From Elusimicrobiota bacterium (GTDB taxonomy: Bacteria; Elusimicrobiota; Elusimicrobia; Elusimicrobiales; UBA9959), in contig JACRER010000003.1 in assembly GCA_016234365.1 (NCBI GenBank), positions 1-64,000 of the forward strand: 64,000 bases of DNA, written 5' to 3'. The notes under the pieces are model-generated. The model was not told the DNA's origin. It saw nothing but the letters and a program-made list of their open reading frames with translations, and made no database searches. Positions within the stretch are counted from its first letter, which is position 1. Every line of letters begins with the position of its first letter. The translations under genes were made by a program, and so were the position numbers. Positions 41,523 through 54,936 of this stretch are shown piece by piece.

Positions 41523-43457
41523 ATGCCCCAGAACATCGTTGAAAAGATACTTGTCTCCCATCTTAAAGAAGGCGATTTTGTCAAAGGACAGGAAATCGGC
41601 ATCCGTATCGACCAGACCCTCACTCAGGACGCCACCGGCACTATGGCCTACCTGCAGTTCGAGGCGATGGGCCTCAAAGAGATAAAGACAGACCTTTCTG
41701 TTTCCTACGTCGACCATAACACCGTGCAGGTTGGCTTCGAGAACGCCGACGACCACCGCTACCTGCGCACCGTGGCGGCGCGTTACGGCGTGGTCTTCTC
41801 CCGGCCCGGCAACGGCATCTGCCACCAGGTGCACCTGGAGCGCTTCGGCAAGCCGGGCACCACGCTGCTGGGCTCCGACTCCCACACCCCCACCGGCGGC
41901 GGCATAGGCCAGATCGCCATAGGCGCAGGCGGCATAGACGTGGCCGTGGCCATGGGCGGCGGGCTGTTCTACACCGCGGCCCCCAAGGTGTATCTGGTCA
42001 ACCTGACCGGCGAACTGAGGGAATGGGTCACGGCCAAGGATGTAGTCCTGAAGATGCTGGAGCTGCTGACCACGAAAGGCAACGTGGGCGTGATGCTGGA
42101 ATACGGCGGCAAGGGCGTAAAGACCCTCTCCGTGCCGCAGCGCGCTACCATTGCCAACATGGGCGCCGAGATGGGCGTAACCTGCTCGGTCTTCCCGTCG
42201 GACAGCGTCACGAAGAAATTCATGAAGGCCCAGGGCCGCGAGGCGGACTGGAGCGAACTGAAGGCCGACCGCGGCGCCAAGTACGACCGCGTGATAGAGC
42301 TGGACCTTTCCTCCATCGAGCTGCTGGCCGCCTGCCCGCACAGCCCCGGCAACATAAAGAAGATAGCCGAGCTGGCCGGGGGGCACGTGGACCAGGTCTG
42401 CATCGGTTCCTGCACCAACTCCTCCTACCGCGACATGATGACCGTGGCCGCCATCCTCAAGGGCCACAAGGTAAAGCCCGGCCTCACCCTGGCCATAGCG
42501 CCCGGCTCGCGCCAGGTCATGCAGATGCTGGCCCGCAACGGCGGCCTGGCCGACCTGCTGGACGCCGGCGCGCGCATACAGGAGAGCGCCTGCGGCTTCT
42601 GCATAGGCAACCACTTCTCGCCCAAGAGCGGCGGCGTAAGCCTGCGCACCTCGAACCGCAACTTCGAGGGCCGCAGCGGCACCGCCGACGCGCAGGTGTA
42701 CCTGGTTAGCCCCGAAGTGGCGGCCCTCGCGGCCATCACCGGCGAGTTCACCGACCCGCGCAAGAGCGGCATCGCCTACCCCCGCATCAAGGAGCCGTCC
42801 TCGTTCAAAGCGGACGACGTGATGTTCGTGAAGCCCTCCCCGGAGCTCCGGAACACCGAGGTGGTCCGCGGCCCCAACATCGGCGAGCCGCCCAAGAACG
42901 ACAGGATGTCCGAAAAGCTCGACGGCGCCGTGATGATCCACGTGGGGGACAAGATCACCACCGACCACATCATGCCCGCCGGCGCGCGCCTGAAGTACCG
43001 CTCCAACGTGCCGAAGTACGCGCAGTACGTCTTCGAGCCCGTGGATTCCACCTTCCACAAACGCTGCCTGGAGAACAAGGCCGCCGGCGGCCATAACGTG
43101 ATAGTGGCCGGCGAGTCGTACGGCCAGGGTTCCAGCCGCGAGCACGCCGCGATGTGCCCGATGTATCTGGGCGTGAAGGCCGTGGTGGCCAAGTCGTTCG
43201 AGCGTATCCACGCCGCCAACCTCATCAACTTCGGCATCGCACCGCTGACGTTCAGGAACGCGGCGGATTACGACGCCATCAAGGCTGGGGATAAACTGAC
43301 CTGCTCCGACTGGCGCGCGGCTTTCGCCGAGGGCCGGCCGGTGATCCTGAAGAACGGGCGCACCGGCGCGTCCATAGAATGCGTCAGCGCCCTTTCCAGG
43401 CGCCAGAAGGCCATCCTCACCGCGGGCGGCCTGCTCAACCAGACCACCGGTAAATAA
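41523..43457 (+). CDS. Aconitate hydratase
   Basis: 644 residues. Converts citrate and isocitrate via aconitate. Cluster ligands Cys297 in CIGSCTNSSY and Cys357/Cys360 in SACGFCIGN; substrate Ser and Arg in SYGQGSSREHAA near the swivelling C-terminal domain. It belongs to the short, single-chain aconitase type common in anaerobes. It is 12 bp upstream of aclB, and together with aclBA and the isocitrate dehydrogenase it covers citrate to 2-oxoglutarate. The start is preceded by AAGGAG. Confidence 0.92.
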   Translation: MPQNIVEKILVSHLKEGDFVKGQEIGIRIDQTLTQDATGTMAYLQFEAMGLKEIKTDLSVSYVDHNTVQVGFENADDHRYLRTVAARYGVVFSRPGNGICHQVHLERFGKPGTTLLGSDSHTPTGGGIGQIAIGAGGIDVAVAMGGGLFYTAAPKVYLVNLTGELREWVTAKDVVLKMLELLTTKGNVGVMLEYGGKGVKTLSVPQRATIANMGAEMGVTCSVFPSDSVTKKFMKAQGREADWSELKADRGAKYDRVIELDLSSIELLAACPHSPGNIKKIAELAGGHVDQVCIGSCTNSSYRDMMTVAAILKGHKVKPGLTLAIAPGSRQVMQMLARNGGLADLLDAGARIQESACGFCIGNHFSPKSGGVSLRTSNRNFEGRSGTADAQVYLVSPEVAALAAITGEFTDPRKSGIAYPRIKEPSSFKADDVMFVKPSPELRNTEVVRGPNIGEPPKNDRMSEKLDGAVMIHVGDKITTDHIMPAGARLKYRSNVPKYAQYVFEPVDSTFHKRCLENKAAGGHNVIVAGESYGQGSSREHAAMCPMYLGVKAVVAKSFERIHAANLINFGIAPLTFRNAADYDAIKAGDKLTCSDWRAAFAEGRPVILKNGRTGASIECVSALSRRQKAILTAGGLLNQTTGK

Positions 43458-43469
43458 GGGAGATACGAC

Positions 43470-44782
43470 ATGGCTCAAAGAGGCATAAGGGAATACGAAG
43501 GCAAGAAGATACTTTTCGACGGGCTGGCGCGGACCATCCCGTCCTTCAGGGGCAAATCGGAAAAGCTGGCGCTGGTAACTCCGGACACCGACCCGAAGAA
43601 ACTTGTGAAGGACCACCCGTGGCTCCTTAAGGAGAAACTGGTGGCCAAGCCGGACCAGCTGTTCGGCAAGCGCGGCAAGCACGGGCTGCTGTGCCTTAAC
43701 AAGGACTTCAAGGCCACCTGGGCCTGGATAGGCGAGCGCATGAACAAGACCGTCACGGTAGGCAAGACCACCGGCGAGCTGAACGTCTTCATGATAGAGC
43801 CTTTTACGCCGCATTCCGAGGACGCCGAGGAATGCTACGTGGCCATTAAGGCCTCCCGCGACTTCGACACCATCTATCTCTCCAACAAAGGCGGCATCTA
43901 CGTAGAGGAGAACTGGGAGAAGGTTAAGGAGACGCAGGTCCCGATACTCTCCCGCATAGAGGACATAAAACTGAACATGCCCGAGTTCGGCGAACGCAAA
44001 GGGCAGATAGAGGAATTTGTGCGCGCGCTGTACAAAGTGTACGCCGAGGGCCACTTCACCTACCTGGAGATCAACCCCTTCACGTTCCACGGCAACGAGA
44101 TAGTGCCGCTGGACCTGGTGGCCCGGGTGGACGACACCGCGGCCTTCGAGTGCGCCAAGATCTGGGGCGACCTGGAGTTCCCGTCCTCCTTTGGCCAGCA
44201 CCTCACCAAGGAAGAAGAATTCATCCGCACCATAGACGAAGGCACGGGCGCCAGCCTCAAGCTCACGATGCTCAATCCCGAAGGCCGCGTGTGGAACATG
44301 GTGGCCGGCGGCGGCGCGTCCGTGATCTACGCGGACACCGTCTGCGACCTGGGCTTCTCCAGGGACCTGGCCAACTACGGGGAATATTCCGGCGACCCTT
44401 CGGCCGAGGACACCTACCAGTACGCGCGTACCATCCTGGACCTGATGACCCGCAAGAAGGACCCGCGCGGCAAGGTGCTTATCATAGGCGGCGGCATCGC
44501 CAACTTCACCGACGTGGCCAAAACCTTCAAGGGCATCATCAAGGCCCTGACCGAGTACAAAGCCAAACTCGTGGAAGGCAAAGTTAAGATCTACGTGCGC
44601 CGCGGCGGCCCCAACTACAAAGAAGGGCTGGACAACATGCGAAAACTGGGCGAGACCCTGGGCGTGCCGATAGAAGTGTACGGTCCCGAGACGCATATGA
44701 CCGCCGTGGTTTCCATGGCGCTCAAGCCGGCGGCGGCTAAAGCCCCGGCCTGCACGCCCGCCAGGGCCGGAGGCAAGAAATA

Positions 44783-44783
<1 letters not shown>
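43470..44783 (+). CDS. aclB: ATP-citrate lyase, ATP-grasp (beta) subunit
   Basis: 437 residues, corresponding to the N-terminal part of animal ATP-citrate lyase and to bacterial AclB. It has the ATP-grasp region GREYEGK-like REYEGKKIL with LVAKPDQLFGKRGKHGL, YLEINPFTF (metal site) and the succinyl-CoA-synthetase-like domain with NMVAGGGASVIYADT and YGEYSGDPS. With AclA it cleaves citrate with ATP and CoA to acetyl-CoA and oxaloacetate, the diagnostic step of the reductive TCA cycle. The Ala/Pro/Lys-rich last 20 residues are extra. Its stop overlaps the aclA start (TAATG). Confidence 0.93.
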
Positions 44784-48878
<4,095 letters not shown>

Positions 48879-48892
48879 GTCAGAATTCAATT

Positions 48893-48924
48893 AAGACAGC
48901 CGGGAGACCGGCTGTCTTATTTTG
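48893..48924 (+). terminator. Terminator of the citrate-lyase operon
   Basis: AAGACAGCCGG (48893-48903) pairs perfectly with CCGGCTGTCTT (48908-48918), then a T-rich tail. Confidence 0.85.
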
Positions 48925-48971
48925 TGCCGCTTGGCGGCGAGTGTGCTTTATTATTCAGGCGGGGGTGTCCT

Positions 48972-49271
48972 ATGGTTTTGCTGGATATGAGGACTATGAT
49001 CCTCGGGCAGTTCCTGAGCAGCGCCGTCTGCGCGGCCGGCAGGCCCTTCGCAGCGGTCATAATGGACCTCACTATTTCCGGGGGTATGGGCGGGGCTGAG
49101 GCCGTGAAAAAGCTGAAGGAGCTTGACCCCTCCGCGAAGGCGATAGTCTCAAGCGGTTACGCCGACGCCCCCATTATGGCGGACTACGGCGCGCACGGCT
49201 TTTTGGGGATGCTGTCCAAACCCTACCAGTTGGAAGACCTTGCTGCGATCATGGGTAAAGTGCTGGGATAA
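48972..49271 (+). pseudogene. Fragment of a receiver domain
   Basis: 99 residues that match only the C-terminal two thirds of a receiver, in the style of hybrid kinases: AAVIMDLTISGGMGGAEAVKKL with the acceptor Asp, AIVSSGYADAP and the Lys in LSKPYQL. The first beta strand and acidic pair of a receiver are missing, replaced by a short leader with no similarity. It is probably the remnant of a deleted hybrid kinase. It ends 4 bp before the MazG-like gene, so it may still be transcribed with it. A functional mini-protein cannot be excluded. Confidence 0.6.
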
Positions 49272-49275
49272 GTAT

Positions 49276-49623
49276 ATGACAACGCTGCGAGCGCTTACAG
49301 AAAAAATAATAGCCTTCCGCGACGCGCGCAACTGGCGCCAGTTCCATAACCCAAAGGACGTGGCCATTTCGCTGGCGCTGGAGGCCGCGGAACTGCTGGA
49401 GCACTTCCAGTGGAAGAACCCGGAAGAGATAGCCCGCCACGTGAAGGCGAAAAAAGCGGACATCTCGGACGAACTGGCCGACGTGCTGTACTGGGTGCTG
49501 CTGCTGGCCCACGACCTGGAGATAGACCTGGGCCGCGCCGTGGCGCGCAAACTCAGGAAAAACGCGAAAAAGTACCCGGTGAAGAAAGCCCGCGGCAGGC
49601 ATACCAAGTACGACAAGCTCTGA
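49276..49623 (+). CDS. MazG-like nucleotide pyrophosphohydrolase
   Basis: 115 residues. All-helical NTP pyrophosphatase of the short MazG/dCTPase group: LALEAAELLEHFQWK supplies the ExxE pair and ADISDELADVLYWVLLLAHDL the ExxD pair that bind magnesium. Such enzymes remove non-canonical or excess dNTPs. The C-terminus is basic (KKYPVKKARGRHTKYDKL). The ATG at 49276 is chosen over an upstream in-frame start inside the receiver fragment. A strong terminator follows. Confidence 0.87.
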   Translation: MTTLRALTEKIIAFRDARNWRQFHNPKDVAISLALEAAELLEHFQWKNPEEIARHVKAKKADISDELADVLYWVLLLAHDLEIDLGRAVARKLRKNAKKYPVKKARGRHTKYDKL

Positions 49624-49630
49624 TGAGCGC

Positions 49631-49668
49631 AAAAAGCCCCGGGGACCTCCCCGGGGCTTTTTTTATTT
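49631..49668. terminator. Bidirectional terminator
   Basis: AAAGCCCCGGGG (49633-49644) pairs perfectly with CCCCGGGGCTTT (49649-49660), flanked by A and T runs; it serves the MazG-like gene and the convergent dehydrogenase. Confidence 0.9.
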
Positions 49669-49678
49669 CCAGCCGGCA

Positions 49679-51316
49679 TTATTTCTCAAGCATGAACGGG
49701 TAGCGGTAGTCGTGCGGGGGGGTGAAGTTCTCCTTGACCGCGCGCGGCGAGGTCCAGCGCATCATGTTGATGATGGAGCCGGCCTTGTCGTTGGTGCCGC
49801 TGGCGCGGGCGCCGCCGAAAGGCTGCTGGCCCACCACGGCCCCTGTGGGTTTGTCGTTGATATAGAAGTTTCCCGCGGCGTTGCGCAGCGCGTCCTCGGC
49901 CTTCAGCACCGCGGCGCGGTCCTGCGCGAAGATGGCGCCCGTGAGCGCGTACGGGGAGGTCTCGTCGCAGAGTTTGAGCGTCTCGTCGAACTTGCCGTCC
50001 TCGTAAACGTACACCGTCATCACCGGTCCGAAGATCTCCTCTTCCATCGTTTTGAACTTCGGGTTGGTGGTCTCTATGAGCGTGGGCTGGACGAAGTAGC
50101 CCTCAGAGTCGTCGCAGCCGCCGCCGGCGAGTATTTTGGCGTCGGGGGCGTTCTTCGCGAAGTCTATGTATTCCTTTATGGTGGTGAACGCGCCCTTGTC
50201 TATGACGGCGTTGAAGAAGTTGGTGAAGTCCTCCGCCGGGCCCATCTTGATCCCTTTTATCTGCGAGACCAGGTCGTCCTTTATGGCGTTCCAGACCGAG
50301 CGCGGGATGTAGGAGCGGCTGGCCGCCGAGCATTTCTGGCCCTGGTACTCGTAGGCGCCGCGCACCATGGCGCACTTGAGCGCCTCGGGGTCGCAGCTCT
50401 CGTGGGCGAAGATGAAATCCTTGCCGCCGGTCTCGCCCACCACGCGCGGGTAGCCGCGGTACTTGCTGAAGTTGCCGGTGATGGTGGACCACATGCCGTT
50501 AAAGACCGCCGTTGAGCCGGTGAAGTGCAGGCCCATCAGGTCGCGGCTGTTTATGACGGGGTTGCCAACTTCGCCGCCGGACCCCGGCAGCATGTTGATG
50601 GCGCCCGCGGGCAGGCCGGCCGCCTGCCACAACTTCATCAGGTAATAGCCGGAGTAGACGGCGCTGGAGGCCGGCTTCCAGATGACGGTATTCCCCATTA
50701 TGGCCGGCGCGGTGGGCAGGTTGCCGGCTATGGAGGTGAAGTTGAACGGCGTCACCGCGAAGACAAAACCCTCCAGCGGCCGGTAGTCCACGTAGTTCCA
50801 GCTGCCGGAAGGGGACAGCGGTTGCTGGTTGTGGATTTGCTCTGCGAACCAGGTATTGAAGCGGTAGAAGTCCACCAGTTCGCAGGCGGAGTCTATTTCG
50901 GCCTGGTAGGGGTTCTTGCTCTGGCCCAGCATGGTGGCGGCGTTGAGGGTTTGCCGCCAGGTGGTGGCCAGCAGCTCTCCGGCTTTAAGGAAGATGGCGG
51001 CGCGGGCGTGCCAGGGCATGCGGCCCCAGGTCTGGCGGGCGTCAGCTGCGGCTTTAACTGCCATCTCCACTTCTTTAGGGCCGGCCTTATGGAAGCGGCC
51101 TATCACCTTCTTGTTCTTGTGCGGGATAACGATGTCGGCGGTGCGGCCGGTGCGCACTTCCTTGCCGCCTATCAGCAGCGGTATATCTATCACCTGGCCG
51201 CGCAGTTCGGCGATCTTTCCCTTGAGTTCGGCGCGTTCCCGGCTGCCTGGGGCGTAGTTGAGGATGGGTTCGTTCACCGGCTCGGGGATCTGGAAGATGG
51301 TGTTAAGGGTATTCAT
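49679..51316 (-). CDS. pruA: 1-pyrroline-5-carboxylate dehydrogenase
   Basis: 545 residues. Aldehyde dehydrogenase superfamily; oxidises glutamate semialdehyde to glutamate in proline and arginine breakdown. Family marks: FAVTPFNFTSIAGNLPTAP, VIWKPASSAVYSGYYLMK, GLHFTGSTAVFNGMW, VGETGGKDFIFAHES and the catalytic Cys in YQGQKCSAASR. It is the stand-alone, animal/Bacteroidota-like type rather than PutA. AGGAGG precedes the start. It faces the LysR gene at 51385, with a 68-bp shared control region. Confidence 0.92.
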   Translation of the reverse strand: MNTLNTIFQIPEPVNEPILNYAPGSRERAELKGKIAELRGQVIDIPLLIGGKEVRTGRTADIVIPHKNKKVIGRFHKAGPKEVEMAVKAAADARQTWGRMPWHARAAIFLKAGELLATTWRQTLNAATMLGQSKNPYQAEIDSACELVDFYRFNTWFAEQIHNQQPLSPSGSWNYVDYRPLEGFVFAVTPFNFTSIAGNLPTAPAIMGNTVIWKPASSAVYSGYYLMKLWQAAGLPAGAINMLPGSGGEVGNPVINSRDLMGLHFTGSTAVFNGMWSTITGNFSKYRGYPRVVGETGGKDFIFAHESCDPEALKCAMVRGAYEYQGQKCSAASRSYIPRSVWNAIKDDLVSQIKGIKMGPAEDFTNFFNAVIDKGAFTTIKEYIDFAKNAPDAKILAGGGCDDSEGYFVQPTLIETTNPKFKTMEEEIFGPVMTVYVYEDGKFDETLKLCDETSPYALTGAIFAQDRAAVLKAEDALRNAAGNFYINDKPTGAVVGQQPFGGARASGTNDKAGSIINMMRWTSPRAVKENFTPPHDYRYPFMLEK

Positions 51317-51367
51317 GCGGCCTCCTGTTAACCGTTTTAACTATGGTAACAATCGGCGCAACATTAG

Positions 51368-51373
51368 TATAAT
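51368..51373 (+). promoter_or_regulatory. -10 element of the LysR gene
   Basis: TATAAT 5 to 20 bp before three possible start codons, with no Shine-Dalgarno sequence. It lies in the 68-bp divergent region, which also has a TTAAC/GTTAA-type inverted repeat as LysR regulators use. Confidence 0.4.
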
Positions 51374-51384
51374 TCATAGTGTTA

Positions 51385-52320
51385 ATGGCAACTATGAGAA
51401 AAAGTAATGCTGCGCCGCGCCTGCCGCTGGACTTGTACCAGCTGCGGGCCTTTTTCACGGTGGCGCAGACCCTGAATTTCACCGAAGCCGCCCGGCGCCT
51501 CTGCGTTACCCAGCCGGCGGTCAGCCACGCCGTGAAGAAGCTGCAGCGCTCGGCCGGGGACGAACTCCTCAAAAAGACCGTCCGCGGCCTGGAGCTGACC
51601 GAGGCCGGGCGGATCCTCTACAAGGCCTGCGAGGCGGTGTTCTACGAACTGGAGAAGGCCCAGGAGCAGCTGGCCGCGCGCGGCGGCGGAGCCGGCACCA
51701 TCAGGCTGGGGGCCACGGTGGAGTTCGGGACCACCTTGCTGGTAAAATACCTTAAGGGCTTCATAAGCGCCAATCCCGGGGTGCATGTGGATTTCCTCTT
51801 CAGCCATGACCTGCTCAAGCCCCTGCTCAACGACGAGGTGGACATGGCCATAGACTGCCGCGAGCACAGGCTGGAGGGCATAGACCGCCGCCCGCTGTTC
51901 CGCGAAGAGTACGCGGTCATAGCGTCCCCGGAGTTTATCCGCCGGAAAGGTTTGAAGTCTCCGAAAGACCTGGAGCGCTGCCCGGTGCTGTCGCTCGATA
52001 AGGGGGGGCTGTGGTGGGGGAACTTCCTCAACGCCCTGCCCGCGGCCGAGAGCCCCGAATTCCGCGATATAACCCAGATGACGCATATCCGCGCCGTTAT
52101 AAACGCGGCCATGGAAGGCATAGGCGCGGGTTTTGTGCCGCGCTACTGCGTACTGAAAGAACTGAAGAGCGGCGCGCTGCGCGACGTCTTTCCGCGCCTT
52201 AAGCTGCTGGAGGATTATTTCTATCTTTACCAGAAGACCGGCAAGGCCGGCCTGGCCCGCCACAAGGCGCTGGCCGAGTATCTTTTGCATATAAAGTCCA
52301 CGCAGTTGTCGAAGGCTTAA
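51385..52320 (+). CDS. LysR-family transcriptional regulator
   Basis: About 311 residues. Winged HTH with LYQLRAFFTVAQTLNFTEAA and VTQPAVSHAVKKLQ, linker helix, then a type 2 periplasmic-binding fold effector domain (TIRLGATVEFGTTLLVKYL). Starts are possible at GTG 51379, ATG 51385 or ATG 51394. It is divergent from pruA, the usual arrangement for control of that gene, but is also 13 bp upstream of tupA on the same strand and may be co-transcribed with the tungstate operon. Its ligand is unknown; related CysB-type domains bind oxyanions, so tungstate or molybdate sensing is possible. Confidence 0.9.
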   Translation: MATMRKSNAAPRLPLDLYQLRAFFTVAQTLNFTEAARRLCVTQPAVSHAVKKLQRSAGDELLKKTVRGLELTEAGRILYKACEAVFYELEKAQEQLAARGGGAGTIRLGATVEFGTTLLVKYLKGFISANPGVHVDFLFSHDLLKPLLNDEVDMAIDCREHRLEGIDRRPLFREEYAVIASPEFIRRKGLKSPKDLERCPVLSLDKGGLWWGNFLNALPAAESPEFRDITQMTHIRAVINAAMEGIGAGFVPRYCVLKELKSGALRDVFPRLKLLEDYFYLYQKTGKAGLARHKALAEYLLHIKSTQLSKA

Positions 52321-52333
52321 ATAAAGGAGAATC

Positions 52334-53164
52334 ATGAAGGGCGTAAATATCATGGCCACACTGAGTGCCGCGCTGGCGGCCCTGTTGCTGGCCGGCTGCG
52401 CGAAGATTGAACCGAAGAGCGTGGTGCGCCTGGCTACCACCACCAGCGTGCGCGATACCGGCCTGCTGGATACGCTTAACGAGTCTTTTCAGAAGGACGG
52501 CAAGTACACTCTCCAGGCCATCGCTGTTGGTTCCGGCCAGGCCATGCAGCTGGGGCGTACCGGCGAGGCCGATATCCTTTGGGTGCACAGCCCGGACGAC
52601 GAGAAGCGGTTCGTGGAAGAGGGATACGGGGTGGAGCGCACGACCTTCCTGCATAACGATTTCGTGATACTGGGCCCGGCCGCCGACCCGGCCAAGGTGA
52701 AAGGCTCGAAGAAAGCGGCGGACGCTTTCAGGAAGATAGCCGCCGCCAGGGCCCTGTTCGTGTCGCGCGCAGACCGGAGCGGCACCAACAAGAGAGAGCT
52801 CAAGATCTGGGGCGCCGCCAAGGTTAAGCCGGCCGGGGAATATTATCTTGAGGCCGGGCAGGGCATGGCCGGCACGCTTTCCATAGCCGAGGAGAAGAAG
52901 GCCTATGTGCTGGCCGACCGTTCCACTTACCTGTCCATGGCGAAAAGCCTTTCCCTGGTGATAGTCGGCGAGGGAGACGACGCGCTGATCAACCGCTACA
53001 GCCTGATACTCGTGAACCCGGCCAAATTCCCCAAGGTGAACGCCGCCGGTGCCCGGGCCTATTTCGACTTCGTGCTCTCCAAACCGGCCAAGGAAATAAT
53101 AGAGAAGTTCGGAGTGGAGAAATACGGGCGTCAATTGTTCTTCTACGACTACGCAGTGAAATAA
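52334..53164 (+). CDS. tupA: Tungstate ABC transporter, binding protein
   Basis: 276 residues. Lipoprotein signal with the lipobox LLAGC (Cys22), then the TupA hallmark LATTTSVRDTGLLD, in which the Thr/Ser run binds the oxyanion. Other features are VGSGQAMQLGRTGEADILWVHSP and SRADRSGTNKRELKIW, containing the conserved Ser/Arg ligand residues. TupA proteins prefer tungstate strongly over molybdate; the neighbouring aor supports that here. AAGGAG precedes the start. First gene of tupABC. Confidence 0.93.
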   Translation: MKGVNIMATLSAALAALLLAGCAKIEPKSVVRLATTTSVRDTGLLDTLNESFQKDGKYTLQAIAVGSGQAMQLGRTGEADILWVHSPDDEKRFVEEGYGVERTTFLHNDFVILGPAADPAKVKGSKKAADAFRKIAAARALFVSRADRSGTNKRELKIWGAAKVKPAGEYYLEAGQGMAGTLSIAEEKKAYVLADRSTYLSMAKSLSLVIVGEGDDALINRYSLILVNPAKFPKVNAAGARAYFDFVLSKPAKEIIEKFGVEKYGRQLFFYDYAVK

Positions 53165-53173
53165 TAAGGAACG

Positions 53174-53875
53174 ATGGAGTTCATCCTGGAAGGTTTCCGC
53201 AAAGCCCTGCACATAATCCTGTCGGGCAACCCGGAGGTGCTCTCGATAGCGCGCCTGTCCTTGATCGTGTCGCTCGCGGCCACGGCGGGGGCGGTGCTGG
53301 CCGGGGTGCCGCTCGGCAGCTGGATAGCCGTAAAGAAATTCCCTCTCAAGAAGCTGCTCATCGCGCTGGTGAATACCGGCATGGGCCTGCCGCCGGTGGT
53401 GGCGGGCCTGGTGGTAATGCTTTTCCTCGCCCGCAGCGGGCCGCTCGGTTTTCTGAGCTGGCTCTACACGCCCAAGGGTATGATCATGGCGCAGTTAATC
53501 ATAGCGCTGCCCATCATCACCGCGCTCTCCATCTCCGCCATGCAGAACGTGGACCCCAAGTTCTACAACCAGATCCTGGCCCTCGGCGCCAGCGACCGGC
53601 AGGCCATCTGGGTCTGCCTCAAGGAGATCCGACTTACCGTAGTGGCCGCCGTTATAGCCGGTTTCGGCCGGCTAGTGGCCGAAGTGGGCGCCGTGATGAT
53701 AGTGGGCGGCAATATCCGCTACCAGACCCGTATGCTGACCACGGCCACCGTGATGGAAACGCAGATGGGAAATTTCGACATGGCCATAGCCATAGGCCTG
53801 GTGCTGCTTACTCTGGGCTTCGCGGTGAACCTCGCGCTCACCATCATACAGCAGAACAAGGTGCTGACGCGATGA
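53174..53875 (+). CDS. tupB: Tungstate ABC transporter, permease
   Basis: 233 residues with about five membrane helices. The EAA-loop region NQILALGASDRQAIWVCLKEIR, which docks the ATPase, is followed by FGRLVAEVGAVMIVGGNIRY, typical of TupB/ModB-type permeases. Its start is 9 bp after tupA and its end overlaps tupC by 4 bp (ATGA). Confidence 0.92.
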   Translation: MEFILEGFRKALHIILSGNPEVLSIARLSLIVSLAATAGAVLAGVPLGSWIAVKKFPLKKLLIALVNTGMGLPPVVAGLVVMLFLARSGPLGFLSWLYTPKGMIMAQLIIALPIITALSISAMQNVDPKFYNQILALGASDRQAIWVCLKEIRLTVVAAVIAGFGRLVAEVGAVMIVGGNIRYQTRMLTTATVMETQMGNFDMAIAIGLVLLTLGFAVNLALTIIQQNKVLTR

Positions 53876-54936
53876 TAAAGCTTTCCGGCCTGCGTGTCGC
53901 CTTCGATTCCGGCTTCAAGCTGGAGGTGGAGTCGCTCAAGGTCCGCGAGGGCGAGGTGTTAGCCATAATAGGCCCCAACGGGGCCGGCAAGACCACCCTG
54001 CTAAACGCCATGGGTATGCTGAACGAGCCCTCCGCCGGCACGCTCGAGATCATGGGGCGCGACGCCCTGGCCGCTGCGAACAAGCTGTCGCTGCGCCGGG
54101 CCATGTCCGCGGTATTTTCCCAGCCGTACCTTACCAACGATACCGTTTTCAATAACGTGGCCCTGCCGCTGAAGCTGCGCGGCCTGAGCGACGGCGCGGC
54201 GGTGGGCGAAGTGCTGGAACTTTTCCGGATAGCGCACCTTAAGGAACGCAACGCCAAAACCCTGTCGCAGGGCGAGAGCAACAGGACGGCGCTGGCGCGA
54301 GCCTTCGTGACGCGGCCCAAGCTGCTGCTGCTCGACGAGCCTTTCGGCGCGCTGGACGAGCGGGTTAAAGAATCCATTACCCGCGACCTGCGCCGGGTCA
54401 TAAAGAGCTCGGGCGCCGCAGTGGTGCTGGTGACGCAGGACCAGGAGGGGGCGCTGACCCTGGCCGATACGCTCGCGGTGCTGGTGAACGGCCGCATAGC
54501 TCAGCAGGGCGAACCGCAGGAGATCTTCTCCCGGCCGGCCTCCAGGGAAGTGGCCGATTTTGTGGGCGTAGAGACCATCCTGCCGGGGCGCGTGAGCGCC
54601 AATAACGAGAACCTCTGTTCGGTGGAGGCCTGCGGCAGGACGCTCATGGCCGTTTCCTCCTGCCAGGCCGGCGACAGCGTCTTCTTCTGCCTGCGGCCGG
54701 AGGATATCAGCGTTTCTCTTTCCGCCGACGCCGGCGGGCGGCGCAATAATTTCAAGGCGAAGGTGGTTTCCGTGGCCCCGTGGGGGCTGGAGTATAAAGT
54801 GGAACTGGACTGCGGCTTTGCCGCGCAGGCCGCGGTGACCAAGCAACTGGTGGACGGGTTGAGCCTGAAACCGGGGGCTGAAGTTTACGCCTCGTTCAAG
54901 GCCGTGGCCGCGCACCTGATAAAGAGGAACCTATGA
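53872..54936 (+). CDS. tupC: Tungstate ABC transporter, ATPase
   Basis: 354 residues. Walker A IIGPNGAGKTTLL, variant signature LSQGESNRTALARAF (LSQGE for LSGGQ), Walker B LLLLDEPFGALDE, His-loop region replaced by VVLVTQDQEGAL (Gln where His is usual). The C-terminal 110 residues form a TOBE-like domain (LRPEDISVSL) that may bind oxyanion and limit transport. The missing switch His is odd and might slow hydrolysis. It overlaps tupB and moeA by 4 bp each. Confidence 0.92.
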   Translation: MIKLSGLRVAFDSGFKLEVESLKVREGEVLAIIGPNGAGKTTLLNAMGMLNEPSAGTLEIMGRDALAAANKLSLRRAMSAVFSQPYLTNDTVFNNVALPLKLRGLSDGAAVGEVLELFRIAHLKERNAKTLSQGESNRTALARAFVTRPKLLLLDEPFGALDERVKESITRDLRRVIKSSGAAVVLVTQDQEGALTLADTLAVLVNGRIAQQGEPQEIFSRPASREVADFVGVETILPGRVSANNENLCSVEACGRTLMAVSSCQAGDSVFFCLRPEDISVSLSADAGGRRNNFKAKVVSVAPWGLEYKVELDCGFAAQAAVTKQLVDGLSLKPGAEVYASFKAVAAHLIKRNL

